This document shows positions 9,801 through 17,951 of a stretch of 64,000 bases of DNA, piece after piece. The notes beneath the pieces were generated by a model. That model worked only from the letters and a program-made list of their open reading frames with translations. It ran no database searches and had not been told where the DNA came from. Origin of the DNA: Alphaproteobacteria bacterium (GTDB taxonomy: Bacteria; Pseudomonadota; Alphaproteobacteria; Bin95); assembly GCA_020638555.1 (NCBI GenBank), contig JACKII010000007.1, positions 124,001 to 188,000 on the forward strand, in the 5' to 3' direction. Numbering within the stretch: the first letter of the stretch is position 1; every line of letters starts with the position of its first letter. Both the position numbers and the translations under genes were made by a program.

Positions 9801-11964
9801 GCCGGCGGCATGGCTCGAGCAGGCGGAAGCGGTTTGGGCCGCGCTGACCGTCAGGCGCCAGCCGTTCGGCACCGTCACGGTACGCCCCACCGACCGGTCC
9901 GTGTTCTGGCGGCGGCTGTTGCGTCTCCTCGCGGCGGGGGAGCGGCAAGAACTGGTCGCGGCGTTGGCGCTGGCGGCCGGGGCTCCGCAGGCCGATGGAG
10001 GTTCGCCCGCGCAGCCTCCGGGCGAGGCGGAAGCGGCGGCGGCCATCGTCGCCCGCTTGCAAATGCTCGCCGGTCTCCCGGCACTGGGCGGAATGGAGGA
10101 GGCGCTGCGTGAGGCGGGCCAGGCGGTCACGCAGGGGGCGGCCGCGGAGGCCGGGGAGGCCGGGGATCCGGGCCATACGGCCATCGCGTCGCGGCGGGCG
10201 GACGACGCGGAGGATGGCGGGACGCGAACCGGCGCGTCGGCGCATCCCGGCCCGGAGGATGACGGGTCGGAGGATGATGGGGCGGAGGATCACGAGGCGG
10301 CGCCCGCATCGGCCGCGGCGCCCGAAGAGCGTCCGGAAGCCGCGCCTGCCGGCAGGGCAGAGGCCCTGCTTGCGGGCTACCGCCTGCTGGCCGATTTGAG
10401 CACGGGAACGGTGGCGGACGGGGCGTTGCCGGCCGTTCTGGCCGCGCTCGGCGACCACGCCCCACTGGCCCTGTTGCGCTGGTGGCAGGAGACGACGGCC
10501 GAGCCGGGAGGGCTTGCCGCGGCGGTCTGGGAGCGCACGGCCGAGGACGTGCGGGCCATGCTGGCCGCGGCCGTCGCTCTGGTCCCGGCAGCATCGGATC
10601 ATGCCGTTGACCCTGCCGTCGATGCGCCCGGTGCCAGCGCCGTCGCCGAGGCCCGCCGCCTGCTGGCGGAAGCGCAACCGGACCCGGCCGCCCTGCGGTC
10701 CGCCCTGGCCGCGCTGGCGTCCGATGTCGCTCCGACCGGCGAGGCGGCGCGTGCCGGTGCGCGACCGGCCCCCTCCGCCAGTGCAATCGATGCCGCTCCG
10801 GCCGGGGAGGCACCGCGGGCGGCGACCCGTCCCGTCGGGACCGACGGAGACGACGGTCCGGACGGGCGAGACCGAGCGGACGCCGCGACGCCGGCTGCCG
10901 GCTTCGACCTCCCGCAGATCCTGGCGGCGTCCCTGGCGATGGACCGGTCGACGGACCGGCCGGCGGATGGGCGGCAGCGGGCGGTCATGATGCGGGCGCT
11001 GCTGGCGCGCGCGCCCGGCCGGCTCGCGGATATCCTGCGCCGGTCGCCGCCGGAGGCCGCCATCGCGGCGGTCCTGGCGCTGTCGGAGGCGGAACGCGCG
11101 CGACTGCTCGCCCATCTGGCCCCCGCCGTGGCGGGAGAGGGGCTGGCAGCGCTGGAATGGATCGCCGGCGCCCTGTCACGGCCACGGATGCCGGTGCGGG
11201 CCGTGGCCTGGACGGCTTTGGCGGAACTGGCGCTGGCGCCGCCGCCCGACCGGATTGTCGAGCGCTATGGCCGCACCGTCCTTCGGCGCCTTGCCACGAC
11301 CGGCCGGCTCGCGGACGGCGCGATGGCGCGGCAGTTGGCGACGGTGCTGGCGCCCGCGGCGGCCGATCCGGTCGCAAGGCGGCTGCGGGCCCTGGCGGAG
11401 CCGGAACCGGCACGGCCCATGCAGGGTACGGCGCCGGACAGCGGCGGCTGGTGGACCGACGATGCCGGCGTGGTGCTGATCGCGGTCTACCTGCCGCGGC
11501 TGTTCGAGATGCGGGGCCTGGTGGTCGACGGCGCTTTCGCGGATGACACGGCCTGCGCCAAGGCGCGGGCGCTGGTCCGGTACGCGGTCTGGGGCGAGGC
11601 GACGACGGACGCCCACCGGGACGATCCGGCCCCCCGTCGCGATTGCGTCGCCGCCCTGCTCTGCGGCCTCGATCCGAACCAGCCGCCCGCACCCGTCGCC
11701 CTGTCGGAGGAGGAGACGGGACTGATCGACGGCCTGTTGCAGGCGGTGGTCTCCAACTGGTCCGCCATCGGCAACACCTCGGTCGCCGGCTTGCGGGAAG
11801 CGTTTCTGCAACGTCCGGGTGTCGTGCGTCGCGAGTCCGAAAACTGGCGGTTGCGGGTGGAAAGTCGGGCCTATGACATGCTGATCGACCGGCTGCCCTG
11901 GGGGTACGGCACGATCCGGCATCGCTGGATGGAATGGCCGTTGCTGGTCGATTGGCGACCGTAA
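6889..11964 (+). CDS. Contractile injection system tape-measure protein with internal repeats
   Basis: A 1691-residue protein starting at GTG 6889, two bases after the previous stop; the much longer upstream frame overlaps the baseplate gene and is rejected. The last 170 residues match the CIS tape-measure family (Afp14-like): VVLIAVYLPRLFEMRGL, then SNWSAIGNTSVAGLREAFLQ, then WRLRVESRAYDMLIDRLPWG, ending in LLVDW. The N-terminus ARHFIDHLEVRF also fits. The middle holds three clear copies of a roughly 85-residue repeat (about 7720-7980, 8224-8480, 8827-9080) plus a weaker copy near 7409-7530, separated by Pro/Ala/Gly-rich linkers. Family members set tube length. A terminator follows directly. 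It is larger than many relatives, which would imply a longer particle if the length rule holds. Confidence 0.88.
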   Translation: MPGPFASAAAISLARHFIDHLEVRFGWPCPPADREAASALVERLVRDLLPAVEDALDLAAGEFGDLILDDLAVRVPPLSADGIRERDRTALRDALLAAIREAAGRRRTRERAAGGPALASQQGAGAASPPGGDHRAAAGSVGPADPADAEVPEAQALADWTPAWLLGTPDRPAAVLAALRSGRIGLARLIEGRSLADVRVLYAALSADAAAGSLPSVPVSEAELRARLQALAGLPATSEQPAMAASRDPGSGDSSHALGPSAGGTGAAADPAGPEETAARVLQRLRQGEPSLAALVANQSVEGLTGLFRRLAAAAMGEAEGTAMAEAAVAMAAERTLGAAYWRRLLEALVDAAPLDLERAAAMAAPSPDRPALGGGNRPERPPGAASGQYPVIATGEDGERPAALPAGTSQAPTTDGPRPEEPSAGADTEPAVPEAAPLAAVDAGRLLRHLRSGAMTLDPLTTGRSAEALAALFRRLAEAAMGAGRAAPLVDAATALATDQELGAGYWRHLLHALGRDQPLDLERAAAADLAAGRIDASPLSAEQDRPAPGDSTANPPATMAERTASSDTGALERGPLPGRPHADGAGVNGEAAPPGSPPHPSDRGEAGRQAPRIGGGPERAAIAGAAAPAGGASEPRDPASADAALLLRRLRNGAVTVAALTDGRSSETLAVEFRRLTAAAMGAEAAAAVADAATALAAEQGLGAGYWRALLHALVAGAPLDLEAAAEAEAAPGEVAIPPPDGMERRADATAVAERLARTYDSFDALFRGALEPGGLAGILARLPAALRFRLAGVLAAVPGLDALVLADRSLPERQAFVGALGGWASARTDIHAPMPGEADASSRPSVAENALADTVAAVLVAGLTEDEDPAVLRAGLGVLARVGPARLWRALAALPLVRRFEAVERLAALLPEPDLAAFALAAPPMPATVGPPARHVPPAPIAPTAAAAPAAPVVPVVPVVPVVSATDRPAAWLEQAEAVWAALTVRRQPFGTVTVRPTDRSVFWRRLLRLLAAGERQELVAALALAAGAPQADGGSPAQPPGEAEAAAAIVARLQMLAGLPALGGMEEALREAGQAVTQGAAAEAGEAGDPGHTAIASRRADDAEDGGTRTGASAHPGPEDDGSEDDGAEDHEAAPASAAAPEERPEAAPAGRAEALLAGYRLLADLSTGTVADGALPAVLAALGDHAPLALLRWWQETTAEPGGLAAAVWERTAEDVRAMLAAAVALVPAASDHAVDPAVDAPGASAVAEARRLLAEAQPDPAALRSALAALASDVAPTGEAARAGARPAPSASAIDAAPAGEAPRAATRPVGTDGDDGPDGRDRADAATPAAGFDLPQILAASLAMDRSTDRPADGRQRAVMMRALLARAPGRLADILRRSPPEAAIAAVLALSEAERARLLAHLAPAVAGEGLAALEWIAGALSRPRMPVRAVAWTALAELALAPPPDRIVERYGRTVLRRLATTGRLADGAMARQLATVLAPAAADPVARRLRALAEPEPARPMQGTAPDSGGWWTDDAGVVLIAVYLPRLFEMRGLVVDGAFADDTACAKARALVRYAVWGEATTDAHRDDPAPRRDCVAALLCGLDPNQPPAPVALSEEETGLIDGLLQAVVSNWSAIGNTSVAGLREAFLQRPGVVRRESENWRLRVESRAYDMLIDRLPWGYGTIRHRWMEWPLLVDWRP
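7720..9080 (+). repeat. Three in-frame repeats inside the tape-measure gene
   Basis: Units at about 7720-7980, 8224-8480 and 8827-9080 each encode the pattern LLRxLRxG..TLxxLTxGRSxE, then LFRRLxxAAMG, then LGAGYWRxLLHAL, then PLDLExAAA. A shorter related segment (VLAALRSGRIGLARLIEGRS) lies at about 7409-7470. Linkers between units are 80-110 residues and of low complexity. Confidence 0.85.
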
Positions 11965-11967
11965 CGG

Positions 11968-11993
11968 GAGCAAACGGTTGGATTTGCTCTTTT
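11968..11993 (+). terminator. Rho-independent terminator after tape-measure gene
   Basis: GAGCAAA (11968-11974) pairs with TTTGCTC (11983-11989) around an 8-base loop, followed by TTTTCTGTTGT. It starts four bases after the tape-measure stop, so the ATPase gene at 12071 is likely a separate or only partly read-through transcription unit. Confidence 0.7.
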
Positions 11994-12070
11994 CTGTTGT
12001 GATCAAGTGTGGGAGGCTTCGACAGTCAAGTGCCTATCCTCCAATGTCTTAGCCGGATACCGAGAGGCCC

Positions 12071-13411
12071 ATGCCCTCGATCGAACAGCACACGGCGCTG
12101 CTCCAGGCCGAACTGAACTGGCTGAGCCAAGCATTGGCAGCCCGTCTCTCCACGCATTTCGGCGAGGCGGCGGACTGGCCGGAGCCGCCGCCGCTGGCAG
12201 GGCTGGCGGGGCGGCCGGGCGCCTATGCCGATCTCGTGGCCGGGGCGGGGCTCGACGCCAATGCCCGGTTGGTTCTGGCGCTGGCGCTGGCGCCGCATCT
12301 GGGGCCGGAGCGGCTTGACCCGCTGTTCGTGCAGAATCCGGGCCTGGGGCGCGGCTTTTCCGAGTTCGGCGGCTGGCGCGGCACCCATCACAACGGCTTT
12401 TTGCCCACCGGCGAGACCGCGGCCTTCCTGGTGGCGGGCGCCGATCTGGCCGGGCGCGTTGCCGTGCAGAAGCTGTTTCGCCCGGACGGGGCCTTTCGCC
12501 GGCTCGACCTGGTGCGGCTGGAATCCGTGGGCGCCTACGAGCCGGAACTGAGCGGCGCCCTGACCGTGTCGCCGGAATGGGTGGAGCGGCTGACCACCGG
12601 CCATGCCCGCAAGCCGGACTACAGCCCCGACTTTCCGGCCAAGCGCCTGACCACCGGGCTGGAGTGGGACGACCTGATCCTGCCGCCGGAAGCCATGGTG
12701 GAACTGGCGCATATTCGCGGCTGGATGCAGCACGAGGGCCGGATCATGCGGGACTGGGGCTTTCAGCGGCTGCTGAAGCCCGGCTATCGCTGCCTGTTCT
12801 ACGGCCCGCCCGGCACCGGCAAGACCCTGACCGCGGTGCTGCTGGGCAAGGCCCTGGGGTTGGACGTCTACCGGGTCGACCTCTCCATGCTGGTCTCGAA
12901 ATATGTGGGCGAGACCGAAAAGAACCTGGCCCGGGTCTTCGACCAGGCGCAGAATCGCGACTGGCTGTTGTTTTTCGACGAGGCGGACGCCCTGTTCGGC
13001 AAGCGCACCCAGGCCAACACCTCGATGGATCGCTACGGCAACCAGGAAATCGCCTACCTGCTGCAACGGGTGGAGGATTATCCGGGCCTGACCGTTCTGG
13101 CCACCAACCTGAAGAGCAATATCGACGAGGCGTTTGCGCGGCGCTTTCAGTCGCTGGTCTATTTTCCGCTGCCCGATGCGGAACACCGTCTGGCGCTCTG
13201 GCGCGGCGCCGTCGGTACCGCGGTCGAACTGGGCGCGGACGTGCGCCTGGACGATCTGGCCGAGCGCTGCGAACTGGCGGGCGGCAACATCGTCAACGTG
13301 GTGCGCTACGCGGCCATCGCCGCGCTGAACGACGACCGCGAGGCGATCTCTCAGGCCGACCTGCTGGGCGGCGTGGGCAAGGAAATGCGCAAGCTGGGGC
13401 GGACGCTATGA
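12071..13411 (+). CDS. AAA+ ATPase of the contractile injection system (Afp15-like)
   Basis: A 446-residue AAA+ ATPase. Walker A GPPGTGKT lies near residue 245, Walker B LLFFDEAD near 300, and an arginine-finger-like stretch DEAFARRFQSLVYFPLP follows. The N-terminal 200 residues form the poorly conserved domain typical of the ATPases encoded beside eCIS structural genes. In Afp and PVC loci the equivalent gene follows the tape-measure gene, as here. The role is thought to be assembly or recruitment, not a structural part of the particle. The ATG at 12071 follows GAGAGG closely. The stop overlaps the next gene's ATG (ATGA at 13408), coupling this gene to the membrane-anchored GH18-like gene. 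Confidence 0.88.
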   Translation: MPSIEQHTALLQAELNWLSQALAARLSTHFGEAADWPEPPPLAGLAGRPGAYADLVAGAGLDANARLVLALALAPHLGPERLDPLFVQNPGLGRGFSEFGGWRGTHHNGFLPTGETAAFLVAGADLAGRVAVQKLFRPDGAFRRLDLVRLESVGAYEPELSGALTVSPEWVERLTTGHARKPDYSPDFPAKRLTTGLEWDDLILPPEAMVELAHIRGWMQHEGRIMRDWGFQRLLKPGYRCLFYGPPGTGKTLTAVLLGKALGLDVYRVDLSMLVSKYVGETEKNLARVFDQAQNRDWLLFFDEADALFGKRTQANTSMDRYGNQEIAYLLQRVEDYPGLTVLATNLKSNIDEAFARRFQSLVYFPLPDAEHRLALWRGAVGTAVELGADVRLDDLAERCELAGGNIVNVVRYAAIAALNDDREAISQADLLGGVGKEMRKLGRTL

Positions 13412-16400
13412 ACGGGATTGCGGGTTGGGTGGCGGTGACGCTGGCGCTGGCGGCCGGCCTGATCGGTCTCGCTTCCGGAGCCGGGGCGCAGCAGCCACAG
13501 GTCGCGCCGGCGCCGTGGCAGATGGAGCTCTACCGCGACGACTGCCGTCTGGTCGACGAGCTGAACCTGGCGGACCGGCAGGCGATCAATGCCAAGTCGC
13601 GCCCCTTCGTGCGCCAGGTGCAGCGCGGCATCCGCGCGGTCTACACCGCCGCCGACTTCCGACGCCTGGACGTGAACCGTCCCGAGCGCAATCTGAACGA
13701 CGGGCTGTTCGGCAAGGAGACGCAGAAGGCGCTGCGGGCGTTTTGTGGCGATTTCCCGGTCCTCGCCCTCAAGGCCGATACCGCGCGCTGGGACGCGCTG
13801 TTTGCCTCGGCGCAGCATTTCGACCGGGTGAGCGAGGAGGACAGGCGCGACTGGCGGGCGGAGGTGACCACGGCGGCGGCGGTGGCAGCCTTCGCCGGCA
13901 GCGATGCCCTGCGGCTGCGGCTCGCGGGTCCGTTCGGGGTCGTGCGGCAGTTGCTGGGCAACGGCCAGGACTTGCAGACCGGCAGGGCGTCGGCGGCGGT
14001 GTGTGCGCCGGCCGCGGCACTGCCGGCCGCGCAGTTGGCGGTCTATCGCGATCTGCTGCCCGTGTTGCTGGGGCGGACCGTGTCGGACGACGGCGCGGCG
14101 GCGGCGGCGTTTTGCGAAGCCTACCGCGTGACCGGCTCGGCCGCGAGCGCGGCGGCGGATACGTTGGCGGCGCTCTCGCATTATGCGCAGTTGCAGGTGA
14201 TCGACCCCCAGGCCGTGGCGACGATTCGCGACCCGCGTTTCGGCCGCTGGGTGACGGCGAAGGGCGACGATCCCTTGCCCTACCATCGCCTGTTGCGGCT
14301 GGCCGGTTCGGTGCCGGTGGTGCTGGCATTGCTGGCGGAATACCGCGAATCGGGGGGCGGCTCCGACCAGCCCGCACCCGACACGCCGCCCACGCCCGAC
14401 CCGGTGGATGCGGCCGAGAAGGGGCTGCCCGCCAGTTGTTCGCTGACGGCCGGGGCCCGGTATTTCGAACTGACCGCGGAAGACGTGAAAGCCATTGCGG
14501 GGCGGGAAAAACTGGTGGAGGCGGTCTCGAAGCTCGCCGGGACCCAGGCGCGGGATGTCGGAGCGGCCGCCGACGAAGTGGCCAAGGCGGTGCCGGGCCT
14601 CGATCAGTGCAACCGGGACTATGTCGCCCAGGTGCTGAAGAGCGACGCCGAAACGGTGAAAACCTACGAACTGGTCGACAACGGCTTCGCCAGCGGTCCG
14701 CTGTTCTCTCTGCCGAACAGCGCCCGCACCGCGTTGCAGGCGCTGGCGAAACTGCCGCCGCCGGACACCCGCTCCGCACTGACCAACCAGATCGGGCAGA
14801 TTCTGGCGGAAGCGTTGCAGCAGAAGGCGGAGACCGAGGCCGGCCGCTATGCCGCCCAGGCGGCCGCCCGCGCGGTCCCGGTCGCGGCCAAGCCGGCGCC
14901 ACCGCCGGCAGCCGGAAACACACCCGCGTCCGGGCAGGATAACGGCGGCGCGACGGGTGGGGGCACGACGGGTGGCGGCACGACGGCTTCGGTGGCGGCG
15001 GCTTCGGCGGCGGCGCCAACAACCCCGGCGCCCTCGCCGCAAGCCTCGCAGCAGTCCGCACAACAGCAGTGGACGCTTCCCGGCACCATTGCCTCGGACC
15101 TGAAGGCGAACGGGGTGCCCGCGGCGGCGGCCAATGCCATCGGCAAGCTCGCGAAACAGCCCTTCGATTCGGTTGAGGCGCTGACGAAACAGGCGACCCT
15201 GGCCGCGGCGGGCGTTCTGGTCCAGCAGAACAGCGCCCAGTCCGACGCCTTCGCCAAGGCGGTGGAGGCCCAGATCCAGACCGTCGACGGCGTGGTGCTG
15301 GGCGACAAGGCCATGACGGCGCTGCGGACCATGCCGGCCCTGCGCAGCATCGACCCCAAAACCCTGGCCGAGGCCGCGCCGCTGGAAGGCGTGAGCTTCG
15401 CCGATCACGCCCTGTTCGAACGGGCGGCGCTCGACCCGCTGAACCGGCAGGCCGAGGCAACCACGATCCCCGCGGATCTGGGCGACCTGACCCTGGCCGC
15501 CCGCAAGCATCCGCGCGTGGCGGACAAGGTGGACCCGCTGGCCCTCACCGTGCCCGCCGATTGCGGCTGCGTCCCCTGGGATCTTCTGGCCGACCGCGAC
15601 GTCTATGGCTTCTACCCCTATTGGACTGCGAAGGCGGGCGAGGCGGCGCCGCCGGCGGTCGATCTCAGCCTGTTCTCGCGCGTGGCCTATTTCGGCGCCC
15701 GGGCGGAGTTCGACCCCAGGTCCGGCGATTACACGATTGCCGACTGGGCCGACTGGGACCCGGCGCAGGAGGCGCCGGATGGTGACGGCGTGGCGGGCTT
15801 CATCGAGGCCGTGCACCGGCACAATGCCAAGGCCGATCTGGCGCTGATCCTGGATCAGTGGACGGCGATCCGGACTGACGGCGCGAACAAGACCGACCTG
15901 GCGCCCCTGACCGACGCGGTGAGCGCCCGCCTCGTGCCGCCATCCGGGTTCGGGACGGCGGTGTGGAATATGGTGAACTCCCTGGGGGCGGTGAACGGCT
16001 TCCTGGAAGCGCCGCTCGACGGCGTTACCCTGTATTTCCCGGATATGGCGGATGCGGTCGGGACCGGCAATCGGGCCGACCCCGTGGCCGCGGCCGCGAA
16101 GGTGGCGGCGATTGCCCGCGCGGTGCGGGCGGCCCTGCCGGCGGGCACGACCCTGAACATCGCCTTTGCCCTGCCGATCGGCAGCACGGAGGACCTGCGG
16201 AACGCGGACACGATCTGGTCGATCCGCAAGCGTATCACCCTGCTCTATATGGGACTTTCGGACCTGATCCGGGCCCAGGCGGACCAGGCCGCGCCGGTCG
16301 ATCTGGTGCTGGTGTTGCTGAACCGGCCGACGACGGACACGAAAAAGCTGCTGGTCCGCGGCATCCAGGACGCGTTCGCGGGCGAGGTGCGGCGCAACAT

Positions 16401-17064
16401 GCTGCGCAAGACCGTCGCCGTGATCGGCCCGGGCGGGCTGAAGGACATCTACAGCGACGTGCCCGTTCTGGTGGACGGCAAGCGGAAGCTGCAACCGGAG
16501 ACGATGGACTACGGCCAGTACGACGACGATCTCAGCTATTTCCGGGACAATTTCCGCGGCGTCGGCTTCTGGCCGATGCCGACAGCGGCCGGGGCCGACA
16601 ATGCCGCGGTCAGCGCCCTGTTGCGCCAGCATTTCTGGACCGGCGATGACGAAGCCGCCACGGCACCGGCCGAGACGGCGGGGGCGGGGCTGTTCGGCGC
16701 CGTTGCCGCCGCCCTGGCGCCGGTGGGGACGGCCGTGGCCTCCGTCATTGCCAGCGTGGCCGAATGGGTCTGCACCCATCGCATCCTGGTGCGCTTCATC
16801 GCGGCGCTGCTGCTGGCGGGGCTGATCGTGCTGGCGCTGCTGTCCTATTTCCGCTGCGCCATCTGCATGGGCATCGCCCGCAAGCTGCGCATTCCGCCGA
16901 TCGGAGCAGCGGCGCTGGCCGGGGTCTGGGCGCTGCTGGCGATCTTCGATCCGCTGTTCGCGCCCAACGTGGTCGCCTGGCTGCTGGCGCTGGTGCCGCT
17001 GGCGCTGCTCTACAACGCCGCCTTCGGCTACATCTTCCGCATGCAGCGGCCCGACGATCCCTGA
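13408..17064 (+). CDS. Secreted membrane-anchored protein with PG-binding-like and degenerate GH18-like domains
   Basis: A 1218-residue protein starting at the ATG that overlaps the ATPase stop. Residues 1-28 form a signal peptide ending near GAGAQQ. Residues about 40-115 resemble a peptidoglycan-binding-1 domain (DGLFGKETQKALRAFC). A Gly/Thr/Ala/Gln-rich linker spans about 500-550. From about residue 731 the sequence YGFYPYW followed by SLFSRVAYFG begins a GH18/chitinase-like barrel. The usual DxxDxDxE catalytic motif is replaced by DGVTLYFP (D871 onward; nucleotides 16018-16041), so chitinase activity is unlikely. From about residue 1125 there are three membrane segments separated by a short cysteine-containing loop. 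Coupling to the eCIS ATPase suggests an envelope anchor or cell-wall interaction role for the particle. The function is inferred; no close family was recognised for the whole protein. Confidence 0.7.
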   Translation: MNGIAGWVAVTLALAAGLIGLASGAGAQQPQVAPAPWQMELYRDDCRLVDELNLADRQAINAKSRPFVRQVQRGIRAVYTAADFRRLDVNRPERNLNDGLFGKETQKALRAFCGDFPVLALKADTARWDALFASAQHFDRVSEEDRRDWRAEVTTAAAVAAFAGSDALRLRLAGPFGVVRQLLGNGQDLQTGRASAAVCAPAAALPAAQLAVYRDLLPVLLGRTVSDDGAAAAAFCEAYRVTGSAASAAADTLAALSHYAQLQVIDPQAVATIRDPRFGRWVTAKGDDPLPYHRLLRLAGSVPVVLALLAEYRESGGGSDQPAPDTPPTPDPVDAAEKGLPASCSLTAGARYFELTAEDVKAIAGREKLVEAVSKLAGTQARDVGAAADEVAKAVPGLDQCNRDYVAQVLKSDAETVKTYELVDNGFASGPLFSLPNSARTALQALAKLPPPDTRSALTNQIGQILAEALQQKAETEAGRYAAQAAARAVPVAAKPAPPPAAGNTPASGQDNGGATGGGTTGGGTTASVAAASAAAPTTPAPSPQASQQSAQQQWTLPGTIASDLKANGVPAAAANAIGKLAKQPFDSVEALTKQATLAAAGVLVQQNSAQSDAFAKAVEAQIQTVDGVVLGDKAMTALRTMPALRSIDPKTLAEAAPLEGVSFADHALFERAALDPLNRQAEATTIPADLGDLTLAARKHPRVADKVDPLALTVPADCGCVPWDLLADRDVYGFYPYWTAKAGEAAPPAVDLSLFSRVAYFGARAEFDPRSGDYTIADWADWDPAQEAPDGDGVAGFIEAVHRHNAKADLALILDQWTAIRTDGANKTDLAPLTDAVSARLVPPSGFGTAVWNMVNSLGAVNGFLEAPLDGVTLYFPDMADAVGTGNRADPVAAAAKVAAIARAVRAALPAGTTLNIAFALPIGSTEDLRNADTIWSIRKRITLLYMGLSDLIRAQADQAAPVDLVLVLLNRPTTDTKKLLVRGIQDAFAGEVRRNMLRKTVAVIGPGGLKDIYSDVPVLVDGKRKLQPETMDYGQYDDDLSYFRDNFRGVGFWPMPTAAGADNAAVSALLRQHFWTGDDEAATAPAETAGAGLFGAVAAALAPVGTAVASVIASVAEWVCTHRILVRFIAALLLAGLIVLALLSYFRCAICMGIARKLRIPPIGAAALAGVWALLAIFDPLFAPNVVAWLLALVPLALLYNAAFGYIFRMQRPDDP

Positions 17065-17103
17065 GCGCCAACGATCCCTGAGCGCTGCCTGGGGGGGCCG
17101 GCC

Positions 17104-17916
17104 TCAGGTCTCGCGGTACATGACCTTGTCGCGCGCGCCCTGGATGTCGCGCCAGTGCGCCAGGTCTTCGGCCAGGAACACGCCGGAGGGCGGGCGGCAT
17201 TCGCGGAAATGGTGGAAGCGGTCCTGGCCCCGCACCAGCATCGCCGCCATGTCGGCGCCCGCGATCTGGCGCATGCCGGCCGGGATATAGCGGATGGCGA
17301 GGCCGATGCGCCGGTCGTCCGACCGGTTGGCGTGGCTCGCATGAAACACGCGGCCATGGTGCAGCGAGAACTGTCCCGGCTGCAACACCACATCGCGCGC
17401 TTCGCTCTCGTCCACCTCGACCGCCAGTTCCTGGCCGCGGGTTAGCAGATTGCCCTCCGCATGGGTGTCGACATGGTCGACCACCTGGCGGTGCGAGCCG
17501 GGGACGAAGCGCATGCAGCCGCTTTCCACCGTCGCCGGGCTGAGCGCGACCCAGGCGGTGACCTCGTCGTCGGCGGCCAGGCCCCAATAGTGCAGGTCCT
17601 GGTGCCACGAGACATAATGTGGGGTCTGCGCCTCCTTGATGAAGAAGGGCGGGTCCAGCACCAGCAGATCCTCGCCCAGAATGGCGGCGACCGTGTCGGT
17701 GATCGCCGGCAGGCGGGTGATCTCATCGACGAAGGGCAGGACGAGATTGGGATAGCGGCGCAGGCATTTGCGCAACGCCGGCTCGGCCGCGAACCGGGCT
17801 TCCGCCGCCTCCAACTGGCCGCGATAGCCGGCCGCCGCGGCCGGTGTCATGGCGGTAAGCGGCGTGACGAAGCCGTCGCGCGCGAAGCGCTCCCTCAGGT
17901 CAGTGGGGTGGGGCAT
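17104..17916 (-). CDS. Phytanoyl-CoA dioxygenase family protein
   Basis: A 270-residue Fe(II)/2-oxoglutarate-dependent oxygenase of the PhyH family. The iron-binding HxD lies in SWHQDLHYWG, and the distal His in LHHGRVFHASHANRS; downstream Arg residues (RIGLAIRYIP) fit 2-oxoglutarate binding. The start chosen is the ATG of MPHPTDLRERFARDGF. Longer upstream frames read into the neighbouring methyltransferase gene and are rejected. It lies 35 bases downstream of the RlmI-like gene on the same strand and converges on the injection-system locus. Substrate is not predictable; members hydroxylate small molecules as well as acyl-CoAs. Confidence 0.85.
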   Translation of the reverse strand: MPHPTDLRERFARDGFVTPLTAMTPAAAAGYRGQLEAAEARFAAEPALRKCLRRYPNLVLPFVDEITRLPAITDTVAAILGEDLLVLDPPFFIKEAQTPHYVSWHQDLHYWGLAADDEVTAWVALSPATVESGCMRFVPGSHRQVVDHVDTHAEGNLLTRGQELAVEVDESEARDVVLQPGQFSLHHGRVFHASHANRSDDRRIGLAIRYIPAGMRQIAGADMAAMLVRGQDRFHHFRECRPPSGVFLAEDLAHWRDIQGARDKVMYRET

Positions 17917-17951
17917 GGCGGCGGGATCCCTGTTGATCGGACGGGGCTTTT

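Noticed and set aside
6883..11115. Long minus-strand open frame of 1410 codons opposite the tape-measure gene
   Set aside because: High-GC shadow: Arg/Pro/Gly-rich, no family motif, and the plus strand has a recognised C-terminal domain.
13351..16779. 1142-codon minus-strand frame opposite the GH18-like gene
   Set aside because: Antisense shadow with repetitive Arg/Gly/His composition; the plus-strand gene has signal peptide and domain features.
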